From the NCBI GenBank assembly GCA_046582185.1, contig JAYGEX010000019.1, forward strand, positions 186,001 to 250,000: 64,000 nt of DNA, given 5' to 3'. Made by a program: the position numbers and the translations under genes. The notes beneath the pieces are model-generated. The model searched no databases. It was not told the DNA's origin and saw nothing but the letters and a program-made list of their open reading frames with translations. Below, piece after piece: positions 29,329 through 38,338 of the stretch. Origin of the DNA: GCA-002726655 sp046582185. GTDB taxonomy: Bacteria > Pseudomonadota > Gammaproteobacteria > Pseudomonadales > Azotimanducaceae. The number at the start of each line of letters is the position of its first letter. Position 1 is the stretch's first letter.

Positions 29329-29421
29329 TCGGATGTTAGACTAGTGACATAAATCTGTTCTAGTGGGTGCTGCAAGAAGTTGTTGGTCTGCAGTCAAAGA
29401 TAATAATAAAGGGGAAATCTA

Positions 29422-30498
29422 ATGCCAGACGATAACAAAAAGGTTCTACAGTTGGTGATCGAGTCCGCCATCCGCATTGTCGTGCTCGGGTTGCTGTTAT
29501 ATTTTTGCTTACAGATTGCTGTTCCATTCATCGGGGTCGTCATCTGGGCGATGATAGTGGCCATTGCCGTTTACCCCGTGTACCTGAAAATTGTTCCTTG
29601 GTTCGGCGGTCGACGAGGGACTGCTGCCACAGGCCTGGTAGTATTAACCCTGGCGCTGTTTATCGTGCCTGTTGTGAGTATGACGGGTTCCATTGTTGAG
29701 GTTGTACAAGGTGTCAGTACGCAGATTAACGCGGGAACATTCAAGATCCCGCCGCCGGAAGACAAAGTAAAGGAATGGCCCCTGGTGGGGGAAAGATTAT
29801 ATGCGTTCTGGTTGATCTCTTCTGAAAACCTTTCTGAAGCCGCACATCAACATCAGAATGAGATCAAGAGGGCCATTCAATCAGGCATTGGCATGATTGG
29901 TGGATTTGGTGGGGCCATGTTTGTCTTTATCTTTGCTACTGTATTTGCTGGCGTGTTTTTGGCCAGCGGCGAATCTGGTCACGCATTCAGTATTCGCCTG
30001 ATGGATCGTCTTACTGGCGGAAAGGGGAACGAGATGACTGAACTATGCGTGAAAACCGTAAGGAGCGTTGCGCAGGGAGTCATCGGCATTGCCGTCATTC
30101 AATCGCTGCTGTCTGCGCTTGGTATGGCAATGATAGGTGTACCGGCAACTGCGCTCTGGTCTGTATTGATCCTTGTCTTTGCAATAGCCCAGTTACCGCC
30201 TCTTATCGTGCTTGGACCAGTGATGGTATGGGTTTTTTCCGAGTATGAAACCGTTCCAGCCGCAATTTTTATGGTCTACGGTTTTGCAGTGAGTGTCAGC
30301 GATGCATTCCTGAAGCCGCTCTTACTCGGTCGGGGCATGGATATTCCAATGCCTGTCATTCTAATTGGTGCCATTGGTGGCATGATCTACGCTGGAATAG
30401 TTGGTCTTTTTGTTGGCGCCATTGTTCTTGCCATAGGGTATTCCCTGTTTTCAAAGTGGTTGGATATGGCTGACGAGGAGGCCCCTGCTGATGAGTGA
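29422..30498 (+). CDS. AI-2E family transporter
   Basis: A 358-residue inner-membrane protein with the AI-2E/YdiK arrangement: paired N-terminal segments, a long hydrophilic stretch (residues about 95-145), and five to six C-terminal segments including AQGVIGIAVIQSLLSALG and FLKPLLLGRGMDIPM. Members export or exchange small molecules; substrate varies (AI-2, Na+/H+). AAAGGGG lies about 8 bases before ATG 29422. Its stop overlaps the start of the HlyD-like gene by eight bases, so it heads an operon whose other members are broken. Confidence 0.85.
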   Translation: MPDDNKKVLQLVIESAIRIVVLGLLLYFCLQIAVPFIGVVIWAMIVAIAVYPVYLKIVPWFGGRRGTAATGLVVLTLALFIVPVVSMTGSIVEVVQGVSTQINAGTFKIPPPEDKVKEWPLVGERLYAFWLISSENLSEAAHQHQNEIKRAIQSGIGMIGGFGGAMFVFIFATVFAGVFLASGESGHAFSIRLMDRLTGGKGNEMTELCVKTVRSVAQGVIGIAVIQSLLSALGMAMIGVPATALWSVLILVFAIAQLPPLIVLGPVMVWVFSEYETVPAAIFMVYGFAVSVSDAFLKPLLLGRGMDIPMPVILIGAIGGMIYAGIVGLFVGAIVLAIGYSLFSKWLDMADEEAPADE

Positions 30499-31746
30499 TG
30501 CCAATTCCAATGAAAAACAGGCTATGGAAGCACTGCCTGTGGAAGAGCAGGTCTCAGTCCAGGAGAAAGCTGACGAAAATACACAGGCACAAACTGATTT
30601 CCGAATAGCAGAATATAAACTGGTCAGGAAGATGACCATTCGGGTCCTGGCGGTGCGCCTAGTGTTTTTTGTCTGGTATGTTGCTGCCGATCGAATGACC
30701 CCTAATACGAATCAGGCGAGAGTTTGAGGCCATGTGGTTCCAATGGCGCCTCAAGTATCGGGCATTGTTACTGAGGTGAATGTTGAGATGAACCAGGCCG
30801 TGAAGAAGGGTCAGGTTCTGGTGAAGATTGATCCTGATAACTACGAATTGGCGGTTAAACAGGCATAAGCATCATTGGAGAAGGCGGGTCAATCCGTTGG
30901 TGCAAATACGGCCGATGTAAGTTCCGCACAAGCACGGGTCATTGAGGCTAAGGCCAGCCTTCAGAGTGTCCAATCAGGGGCGCAGCTAATAAAGGCCTGC
31001 CACCTTTGTTAGTAGTGATGTTGCTGATGGGCATTACAGCGATTCCACTGGTTGGACTTTCGTCAAGTGCCGCCGCCATCTTGATTGTGAAGGGTTTATC
31101 GCTCTGTGGTTCCGCAGCAGTGGTGTTCACCATGTTGCTGTTTTGGTTAATACCCGAAGTAGAGACTATCGAGAAAGCTGCGCAGAAGGAGAGCGTTGAG
31201 AGCCCCCTTAGATCTGCATTGATCAGTACATTGGTGATTTTACCACTGGTCATAGTGTTTTATACATTCTCGTTGATTAACGGTATTCTGTTGTTTGTAT
31301 TCGCTGCTGTTTTGGCGCAAACCCCGGACCTTACCGCCGGGATGCGTAGCAGCGCGGGATTGCTGATTGCCAATGCCCTTGGTGGACTCTTCGCTATGGG
31401 TATTTACACCTTGCTGATTGCGGTGCCGGAGTTTTTGTTTATGTTCTTTCTGGTCCTTATGGTAAGTCTGGTGTTCGCTCAAAAGATTTTCTCCAATGAT
31501 CCTTACGCAGGTCTATATTCAACCGCATTTACGGCGATACTCTTGTTGGTCGGTAATAGCCTTGGTGATACCAGCGCAAGCGCTGCAGTCAGTTTTTTCG
31601 TTCGAATCGTACAGATCATTATGGCAGCAACATATATCGTTACTGCATTCTATATTTTGAGTTGGCTGTTTGGTCGAACTAAGGAACATGTGCCAGGGGA
31701 GGGAGCTTCCGCTGAGACCTCGTTAGTCTCGGAACTTGGCCAATGA
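30491..31746 (+). pseudogene. HlyD/EmrA adaptor joined to DUF2955 remnant
   Basis: From ATG 30491 the frame encodes a cytoplasmic tail, one membrane segment and WYVAADRMTPNTNQARV, typical of EmrA-like adaptors. It then hits TGA 30725-30727, continues in frame as GHVVPMAPQVSGIVTEVNVE, hits TAA 30866-30868 and continues as ASLEKAGQSVG to about 30985. There the adaptor breaks off and another frame reads the C-terminal two-thirds of a DUF2955 membrane protein (PPLLVVMLLMGITAIPLVG to 31746). So there are two nonsense codons plus a deletion that removed the end of the adaptor and the start of the permease. An AI-2E, adaptor, DUF2955 operon is implied for the ancestor. Confidence 0.8.
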
Positions 31747-31814
31747 CGGAGTTAACCTTGTGACGCAGGGGCTCATGAATTAAAGTGCGTCCTACTACGA
31801 AGGAGTTAGGTCTT

Positions 31815-32399
31815 ATGGTTAAGATATTTTTCACCACTGTTTTATTCGCGCTGCTAAGTGCTTGTTCGAGCAATCCTCCCATAATTGATTTTGATTCATC
31901 AGTGGATTTTAGTAAGTACAAAACATTTGCATTCATGAGCGAGCACCCCTTATTAAGAGCGGAAGGGGGCGAAGGTGGTAGTCCTCTACTGGAAGGCAGA
32001 TTGATGCAAACAACCGAGAATATTTTGGCTGCGAGAGGATTCAAGAGAGTTGCGGATCCCGAAAGTGCTGACATGGCCATCGGTTTCACCGTTGGTAGTC
32101 GAGATAAAATACAGGTAAATAGTTATCCTGAAACCTATCGACCTTACTATGGTGGTTATGGTCGTGGATGGGGAGGAGCCTATTATGGTGGCGGTTATGC
32201 TGTTGGTATGAGTACTTCCACAACCGTGAATCAATACACCGAAGGTACCTTGTCCTTAGACATATATGACGTCTCTACTCATGCACCGATCTGGCATGGC
32301 AAGGCAACGAAGAAAATTACAACGAAAATGCAGGAAAACCCGCAAGAAACAGTTGATGAGATTATGTCAAGTATTCTTGCAACCTTCCCTCCGATTTAA
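31815..32399 (+). CDS. DUF4136 lipoprotein
   Basis: A 194-residue lipoprotein with lipobox LLSAC (cysteine near residue 17) and the DUF4136 opening DFDSSVDFSKYKTFAFM. A glycine/tyrosine-rich patch (YYGGYGRGWGGAYYGG) near residue 115 is followed by strands and a C-terminal helix EETVDEIMSSIL-like. AAGGAG lies about ten bases before ATG 31815; the frame is open to 31785, but that region lacks a signal peptide. It is a paralogue of the lipoprotein at 20881. Function unknown. Confidence 0.85.
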   Translation: MVKIFFTTVLFALLSACSSNPPIIDFDSSVDFSKYKTFAFMSEHPLLRAEGGEGGSPLLEGRLMQTTENILAARGFKRVADPESADMAIGFTVGSRDKIQVNSYPETYRPYYGGYGRGWGGAYYGGGYAVGMSTSTTVNQYTEGTLSLDIYDVSTHAPIWHGKATKKITTKMQENPQETVDEIMSSILATFPPI

Positions 32400-32479
32400 G
32401 TAAGCTGAATTGGAGTAGAACGCAATCGGTTCTTTTTGCCTGGCACGGATAGAATTAGTCGATAAAGGGATGAATCATA

Positions 32480-32752
32480 GTGTCTGAATCACAAGTGGTA
32501 GATGTAAAAGCCGTAAAAATCACTTTTACTAACGCTGATGTCAGGAGTTTTGCCTACGAGCCGCTTGAAATTGACCCAGCCGGAATTGCGCACGTTTTTC
32601 ATCGATTTGCTGAAGCTGGACATATCCTGCTAAATACTGAGGACAGGATAATTTTCATTCCCATGTCCAGCGTTCAGTCTCTCGAAATCACGCCGAAACC
32701 AGATGGCAAACTGCCTAACTCCATTAACGTGCTGCATGAGTTTGACCAGTAG
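32480..32752 (+). CDS. Small hypothetical protein
   Basis: A 90-residue acidic protein without signal or membrane segment. It alternates short strands (AVKITFTNADVRSF, HILLNTEDRIIFIPMSSV) and looks like a small beta-rich fold. I recognise no family. The start is taken at GTG 32480, preceded by AAAGGGATG. It is convergent with the MscS gene. Confidence 0.5.
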   Translation: MSESQVVDVKAVKITFTNADVRSFAYEPLEIDPAGIAHVFHRFAEAGHILLNTEDRIIFIPMSSVQSLEITPKPDGKLPNSINVLHEFDQ

Positions 32753-32770
32753 CGCATTACATTAGCAGCG

Positions 32771-34507
32771 CTAAGGCATCGTCACCACACCTTGATTAAG
32801 GACTGGGATGCGCACATTTTCTGAATCCAGCTTCTCTTTGATGGCTTTCATCAGTTCCCACTTTGTTGACCAATAGTCGCCACGCTCCACCCAGGGTCTA
32901 ACGACAAATATCATGGCATAGGGAGATAGCTCGTTCATCTCGACGGTGGGTGAAGGCTCCTGCAATATCTTCTCGTGTGCGTCGATAATCGTTGTGATCA
33001 TAGCCTTAACTTGCTCGATATCCTCGCTGTAATCCACCCTGAATTCCATATCTATTCTGCGGTTATCCTGCACGGTAATGTTTTTGATGACGTCGCCCCA
33101 TATTTTGTTGTTGGGCACAATCAAAGTCTGGTTGTCAAAGGTAAGGATGGTGGTAGAGACCAGACTCATCTTTGAAACTGTGCCCACCACATTTCCAGCT
33201 TCGATGACATCATCAACATCAAATGGACGATAGCCGAGTATCATGATTCCCGAGGCAAAGTTAGCAAGGGAGTCCTGAAGAGCGAAGCCCACAATAAATC
33301 CTGCTATACCAATACCTGTCAAAAACGCGGTTATTTCTACACCTAATTGACTTAATGCGATGAGAAAACCGAATATCATGATCCCTCTGTTAGACAGAGA
33401 CAAGAGCATTTCCTGCATCAGTTTTGATGTCTCCATCCAGCGCGTATCAAAACTTCTGCGCATTAAATAGGTGGTGAATCTGGCAATTAGTTTGAAACTG
33501 CCGAGTATTACCAGGAATAAAATTGTTTGGGTGACAATGTATCCGGCGTTATCTCTGGTGGATTCCATAAGATTCGCAAATCTTTTCTCGACGATACCCA
33601 TGACGATACGGGGGTTAAACAGGTCGGTGGATACTTCTCCTGTTTGCAGGAGGAGCTGCCGATAACGAGTTGAATCCACTTCGTTTTCATCGAGCATGAT
33701 GACAATGGCAGAAAGAGCGCCCACGGTTGAGGTCTCTCTGGTCTTTAAGGCGAGTAGTTCAGCCCGTAACTCGTCTGATGGCGAGCTATCGCCGATAGAG
33801 AGACTAAGTGACTCCTCTGCCGTGACGATGAGCTGAATCTGGCTGGAGAGATTATCCGCGAAAGGGACCAACCGATTGAGCAGGTTTTCCCTGTGGTTTT
33901 CCGGATTGATGTCCAGGTGCTCCAATTCCCTGATAATACGAATTTTCTTTTTAAACAACGTTTCTATCCACTCCAGATCATTTGCAATGAGACGCTCGAA
34001 CTCGATTAGTCCAAAGCCCGCCAGATCAACTGTCTCCGATCGTTTACTGACGTGTTCGTCCAATTCGGCGTCCATTATTATGTCCAGGGCATTGCTGGAA
34101 AACATGATGTATGAGGCAACGGTATCTCTTAGTTCCGTGGTATCCAGTTTCTTGTCGATTTGCTTCTTTAGAATGTCTGAGAGTTCAAATATTAGTTCCA
34201 GTGTTCTCAGGGCTTTTTGTTGGAACTGTAGTTCCAGAGCAACTTTATTATCGCCACGTGCTGCCTCTATTTGCCGATTTAGTTTTTCAAAGGTACTGCG
34301 TTCTTTTTCCAGCGCTTCGATGGTTGCGGTCGCAGAGTCCAGTAGTTTCTGATGCGGATTCACTGCAGGCAAGGGTGCGTTGATTGCCGCTTCCTTATCT
34401 GCGTCTTCTATTTGCGAATGTATCATCTGGCTATCACCAGCATTCTCTGCGGCATGGATTGGATGAAGCAGGGTAAAGAGGAAAATAGACAACAGGATAC
34501 GAATCAT
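32771..34507 (-). CDS. MscS-family mechanosensitive channel
   Basis: A 578-residue protein with a signal peptide, a long periplasmic helical region (residues about 30-290), then three membrane segments. The pore-lining helix is recognisable in FLTGIGIAGFIVGFALQDSLANFASG, after which come the beta domain GYRPFDVDDVIEAGNVVGTV and the C-terminal alpha/beta domain. The MscS signature GYRPFD-x5-IEA is intact. The extended N-terminus resembles the larger MscS relatives (YbdG/MscM-like class). It opens under membrane tension to relieve osmotic downshock. It is monocistronic as far as visible. Confidence 0.9.
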   Translation of the reverse strand: MIRILLSIFLFTLLHPIHAAENAGDSQMIHSQIEDADKEAAINAPLPAVNPHQKLLDSATATIEALEKERSTFEKLNRQIEAARGDNKVALELQFQQKALRTLELIFELSDILKKQIDKKLDTTELRDTVASYIMFSSNALDIIMDAELDEHVSKRSETVDLAGFGLIEFERLIANDLEWIETLFKKKIRIIRELEHLDINPENHRENLLNRLVPFADNLSSQIQLIVTAEESLSLSIGDSSPSDELRAELLALKTRETSTVGALSAIVIMLDENEVDSTRYRQLLLQTGEVSTDLFNPRIVMGIVEKRFANLMESTRDNAGYIVTQTILFLVILGSFKLIARFTTYLMRRSFDTRWMETSKLMQEMLLSLSNRGIMIFGFLIALSQLGVEITAFLTGIGIAGFIVGFALQDSLANFASGIMILGYRPFDVDDVIEAGNVVGTVSKMSLVSTTILTFDNQTLIVPNNKIWGDVIKNITVQDNRRIDMEFRVDYSEDIEQVKAMITTIIDAHEKILQEPSPTVEMNELSPYAMIFVVRPWVERGDYWSTKWELMKAIKEKLDSENVRIPVLNQGVVTMP

Positions 34508-34598
34508 GAGAGGGGCCGCTTTTGATGATGAACGTAGTTCAGTATACCCTTAACCAACAGTGAATTTATGCCCTCCGTGATTGCCAGATGGTTACACA

Positions 34599-36341
34599 AT
34601 GCAGATACATTATCGTGTCCCATCTATGATAAATTATGCTATTCAGCAGCCAGGAGATTATAAGGTGACTCTAACCGAAGCCCAGTTTAAAGGTCGGACA
34701 GCGCCGTTGCTGACAGCGACTATTGGCCAGCATCTTGACGAGGTCGCATCTCGCGATCCGGATCACATGGCACTCATCATGCCTCATCAGGACATTCGTT
34801 GGACTTACAAGAAGTTTGTAACAGAAGTTGACCGACTGGCGACCGGATTGATCCATTTGGGCATAGAGCCAGGTGATCGAATAGGGATTTGGTCGCCAAA
34901 TCGTTACGAATGGGTACTAACCCAGTTTGCCACAGCCAAGATTGGTGCCGTCATGGTATGCGTCAACCCGGCCTATCGTTTGTATGAACTGGAATATGCG
35001 CTCAATAAGGTTGAGTGCAAGGCTATAATCGCAGCGCCCAGCTTTAAGACCAGCATGTATCTGGAAATGCTCTGTACCCTGGCGCCGGAGGTCTTTGATT
35101 GTGAGCCGGGAAATTTGGTGTCAGAGAAATTGCCCCATTTGAAGACAATTATAAGGATGGGTGAAGATGTGTCCCCCGGCATGTACAATTTTGGGTCGGT
35201 GTGCGACATGGGAGATCAGTCGGATTCGGATCGATTGGTAGCGCTGGCGTCTTCGCTCAAGTCGTCGGACGCCATTAATATCCAATTTACCAGCGGTACG
35301 ACCGGCACGCCCAAAGGCGCAACGCTAACTCATACCAATATCTTGAATAACGCCTTCTACGGCGGCCAAAGTATGAATTTGACTGCGAATGACAGCATCT
35401 GTATTCCAGTGCCCATGTACCATTGCTTTGGTATGGTGCTGGGAACGCTGATTTGCGTCTCTCATGGGGCAACGATGGTTTTGCCGGGGGAAGTTTTTGA
35501 CCCGGTACAAACCTTGACAGTTGCCGCCGATGAAAAATGTACGGCTCTCCATGGCGTACCGACTATGTTCATCGCAGAACTGGATTTGCCGGATTTTGAA
35601 AAGTATGACCTGAGTAACTTGCGCACCGGGATCATTGCCGGGTCTACCTGCCCAATTGAGCTGATGCGCCGATTAATCGACGATATGGATCTGACAGAAA
35701 TTGTTATTGGTTATGGCCAGACAGAATGTAGCCCGATTAATACTATGACGGCTATTGACGATACGCTAGAGGCGCGAGTGACCACCGTCGGTGTTGCTCA
35801 CACCAATTGGGAACAGAAGATAATAAATGAAGATGGCTCGACCGCAGGTATTGGCGTGACGGGAGAAGTTTGTTCCCGTGGATACGGTGTTATGAAAGGA
35901 TACTGGGGCGACCCGGAACGAACAGCCGAAACAATCGACAAGGATGGCTGGCTGCATTCAGGTGACCTGGGAGAAATGGACGATCAGGGTTATGTGAAGA
36001 TCACCGGGCGCATAAAAGACATGATCATTCGTGGCGGTGAGAATATTTACCCGCGGGAAATCGAAGAGTATCTGTATACCCATCCGCAAATTCAGGAGGT
36101 GCAGGTCTTTGGCATTCCCCACGAGAAATATGGCGAGCAGGTCTGTGCCTGGATTCAGATAAAAGAAGGCAGTGAGTTGACTGTGGAAGCCATCAAGGAA
36201 TACTGCCAGGGGCAAATAACGCACTTTAAGATTCCGCACCATATTAAGCTTGTTACTGAATTTCCGATGACGGTTACAGGTAAGATGCAAAAGTTTGTTA
36301 TGCGTGATGAAACAAGCAAAGAATTGGAACTGAATTCGTAA
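34599..36341 (+). CDS. Fatty-acyl-CoA synthetase (AMP-binding)
   Basis: A roughly 580-residue adenylate-forming enzyme that activates fatty or related carboxylic acids to CoA thioesters. Motifs: FTSGTTGTPKGATLTH (P-loop, near residue 205), YGQTECSP, SGDLGEMDDQGYVKITGRIK (hinge), IRGGENIYPREIEEYL and the C-terminal TVTGKMQKF, whose lysine is catalytic for adenylation. The frame is open from TTG 34581, but ATG 34599 is preferred; ATG 34626 is another option. Tandem repeats start over its stop codon. Confidence 0.88.
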   Translation: MQIHYRVPSMINYAIQQPGDYKVTLTEAQFKGRTAPLLTATIGQHLDEVASRDPDHMALIMPHQDIRWTYKKFVTEVDRLATGLIHLGIEPGDRIGIWSPNRYEWVLTQFATAKIGAVMVCVNPAYRLYELEYALNKVECKAIIAAPSFKTSMYLEMLCTLAPEVFDCEPGNLVSEKLPHLKTIIRMGEDVSPGMYNFGSVCDMGDQSDSDRLVALASSLKSSDAINIQFTSGTTGTPKGATLTHTNILNNAFYGGQSMNLTANDSICIPVPMYHCFGMVLGTLICVSHGATMVLPGEVFDPVQTLTVAADEKCTALHGVPTMFIAELDLPDFEKYDLSNLRTGIIAGSTCPIELMRRLIDDMDLTEIVIGYGQTECSPINTMTAIDDTLEARVTTVGVAHTNWEQKIINEDGSTAGIGVTGEVCSRGYGVMKGYWGDPERTAETIDKDGWLHSGDLGEMDDQGYVKITGRIKDMIIRGGENIYPREIEEYLYTHPQIQEVQVFGIPHEKYGEQVCAWIQIKEGSELTVEAIKEYCQGQITHFKIPHHIKLVTEFPMTVTGKMQKFVMRDETSKELELNS

Positions 36342-36381
36342 AGATGTTCGTAAAGAAGCTCATAAAAAGTTCGTAAAGAAG
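36335..36381. repeat. 12-bp tandem repeat over a stop codon, 4 copies
   Basis: Units TTCGTAAAGATG (36335), TTCGTAAAGAAG (36347), a degenerate CTCATAAAAAG (36359) and TTCGTAAAGAAG (36370) run without gaps. The TAA of the acyl-CoA synthetase (36339-36341) is inside the first unit, and the array reaches to the leader of the next gene at 36392. Confidence 0.85.
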
Positions 36382-36391
36382 GGAAGTTGAA

Positions 36392-37165
36392 ATGAATCTG
36401 AAAGTTATCGGTGGGTTGATACTGGCGGTAGTCATAGCCGCAGCAATTGGCACTTTGCTTGTAGTGCAGAATATTGATGGCATCGTAAAAAGCCTGATTG
36501 AGGACATTGGCTCAGAGGTAACGGGTACGACGGTTACCGTCGCTGAAGTTAAGATCAGCCTGACGGATGGAAGTGGGACCATCAAAGGGCTGACAATCGC
36601 TAATCCTCCCGGGTTTAGTGCAGGCAATGTATTCGAAATAGATCAAATTACTCTGGATATTGACCCAGCATCGCTTATGGGTTCGGTTTATACACTGGAT
36701 GAAATACTGATTAATGGTGCCCGCATTCTGGCAGAAAAAAGTGCGACCAGCTCAAACATCGAAACCCTTATGGATAACCTTGAGAGAGCATCAAGCGAGA
36801 TTGAGGAGCAACTCGGGGTAAGTGAAGAAAGTTCCTCGGAGAATGAGTCCGTGGATGTGCGCTTGATCGTGTCCAAATTCACCTTCATTAATAGTTCTGC
36901 AAGTCTCAAGACCAATCAATTCGGGGAGCATTCCTTGAGTGTTCCTGATATCAGGCTTAGGAATCTGGGCGCTGAAGAGGGAGGGCTGACCCCCGAAGAG
37001 TTGGCGACGGAAGCGGTCTATGCACTGGTCTCACAGGTGCAGCAAGCCATTTCGGACAAGGTTCAGAAATTGGCTGAATCCATGGCCATGGATGCCCTCG
37101 AAAGCAAATTAAGCGATGAAGACAAAGAGAAGGTGAACAAGCTGAAGTCCCTATTTGGAAAATAA
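36392..37165 (+). CDS. Membrane-anchored AsmA-like protein
   Basis: A 257-residue protein with one N-terminal membrane helix (residues 5-27), followed by a short AsmA/DUF748-type opening: GTTVTVAEVKISLTDGSGTI and LTIANPPGFSAGNVFEIDQI, then repetitive beta strands. A serine/glutamate-rich stretch (ASSEIEEQLGVSEESSSENE) lies near residue 140 and a helical C-terminus near 215-257. AsmA-like proteins influence outer-membrane lipid transport; function here is inferred from weak resemblance only. It ends in a tandem array that repeats its last codons. Confidence 0.7.
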   Translation: MNLKVIGGLILAVVIAAAIGTLLVVQNIDGIVKSLIEDIGSEVTGTTVTVAEVKISLTDGSGTIKGLTIANPPGFSAGNVFEIDQITLDIDPASLMGSVYTLDEILINGARILAEKSATSSNIETLMDNLERASSEIEEQLGVSEESSSENESVDVRLIVSKFTFINSSASLKTNQFGEHSLSVPDIRLRNLGAEEGGLTPEELATEAVYALVSQVQQAISDKVQKLAESMAMDALESKLSDEDKEKVNKLKSLFGK

Positions 37166-37244
37166 TAGCTTGGAAAATAGTAGCCTGGAAAATAAGTGTT
37201 TGGTGAAAAACAGTTCGGGAAATGAAGGTTCGATTGAAGAGCAC
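37155..37244. repeat. 15-bp tandem repeat containing the gene stop, about 6 copies
   Basis: Units of 15 bp starting TTGGAAAATAATAGC (37155), TTGGAAAATAGTAGC (37170), CTGGAAAATAAGTGT (37185), then three increasingly degenerate units to 37244. The first unit contains the last codons (Gly-Lys) and TAA of the AsmA-like gene. Since 15 is a multiple of three, the frame would read stop after stop (LGK-stop-stop, PGK-stop). Confidence 0.9.
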
Positions 37245-37296
37245 ACGATAATGAAGCGACTGAGCCGCTACGGTTTCCTATAAGGGTTAATAAGCA

Positions 37297-38313
37297 ATGA
37301 TGTTCCGGCAGTTATTTGATCACGAGTCATTTACCTACACCTATTTATTGGCGCAAGCGCCAGGTAGTGAGGCCTTACTCATTGATCCGGTTCTAGGCAA
37401 AGTTGACCATTACATACGCTTGCTTGAAGAGCTGCAACTCAAGCTGGTAAAGGTTCTTGATACTCACGTACATGCTGATCACATCACGGCCGCCGCTGAA
37501 CTTCGAGATCGCACCCAGTGTATTACCATAATGGGCGAAGAGAGCAACGTCGACGCTGTTTCCCAACGTATTTGTGATGGTGAAATTATATCCATCGAAG
37601 GCTTAAGCCTTACCGCCTTATATACGCCAGGGCATACCGATGACTCCTATTGCTTTCTTATGAAGGACAGGGTGTTTACTGGTGATACATTGTTGATCAG
37701 AGGCACAGGACGAACTGATTTTCAAAGTGGTCGTGCTGACCTGGCCTATGAGTCAATTACGCGTAAGCTCCTGACCTTGCCGGACGATATCCTCGTTTAT
37801 CCCGGGCATGACTATAAAGGGGATTCGATTAGTACCATCGGTGAAGAGAGGAGCCATAATCCTCGCTTACAGGTGGCTGACAAAGCTGCCTACGTGGAAT
37901 TGATGAATAATCTAAACCTTGATGATCCCAAAATGATGGATGTTGCCGTTCCTGCTAACCAAAAAGTTGCGATGGCCCAGCAGGAAATTGATGACCTGGG
38001 CTGGTCTTATAGTTCAGATAAATTGAGACATCTTCTTGCTGATGAAAAGGTATTGCTGGTGGACCTAAGAGAAGATTCCGAGCGAGAAAAGAAAGGTTAC
38101 ATAGAATCTTCTATAAATGTGCCGTACAACAATATTGATGTCGCGATTGCAAAAAACGGCGTATTAAACGAACTGGCTCATGCCACCTCCAAAGAGCTGG
38201 TGTTTTACTGTGCCTACGGTGAGCGATCGGCAATGGCGCTAAAGGCGGCTCGTGCAGTGGGGCTCGAATGTTTTCATCTCAAAGGTGGTATGGCTGCCTG
38301 GGCGCACAACTAA
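37297..38313 (+). CDS. Persulfide dioxygenase-rhodanese fusion
   Basis: A 338-residue protein. Residues 1-230 follow the ETHE1/persulfide dioxygenase branch of MBL-fold proteins: DTHVHADHIT (metal ligands), YTPGHTDDSY, FTGDTLLIRGTGRTDFQ and VYPGHDY. Residues about 245-338 are a rhodanese domain with the active-site loop CAYGERS (catalytic cysteine). Such fusions oxidise glutathione persulfide to sulfite and pass sulfur to thiosulfate. It probably feeds the SoxCD-type sulfite enzyme 4 kb downstream. The iron ligands look intact. Confidence 0.88.
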   Translation: MMFRQLFDHESFTYTYLLAQAPGSEALLIDPVLGKVDHYIRLLEELQLKLVKVLDTHVHADHITAAAELRDRTQCITIMGEESNVDAVSQRICDGEIISIEGLSLTALYTPGHTDDSYCFLMKDRVFTGDTLLIRGTGRTDFQSGRADLAYESITRKLLTLPDDILVYPGHDYKGDSISTIGEERSHNPRLQVADKAAYVELMNNLNLDDPKMMDVAVPANQKVAMAQQEIDDLGWSYSSDKLRHLLADEKVLLVDLREDSEREKKGYIESSINVPYNNIDVAIAKNGVLNELAHATSKELVFYCAYGERSAMALKAARAVGLECFHLKGGMAAWAHN

Positions 38314-38338
38314 TCTTTTTCCCCCGTTGAAAAGGGGA

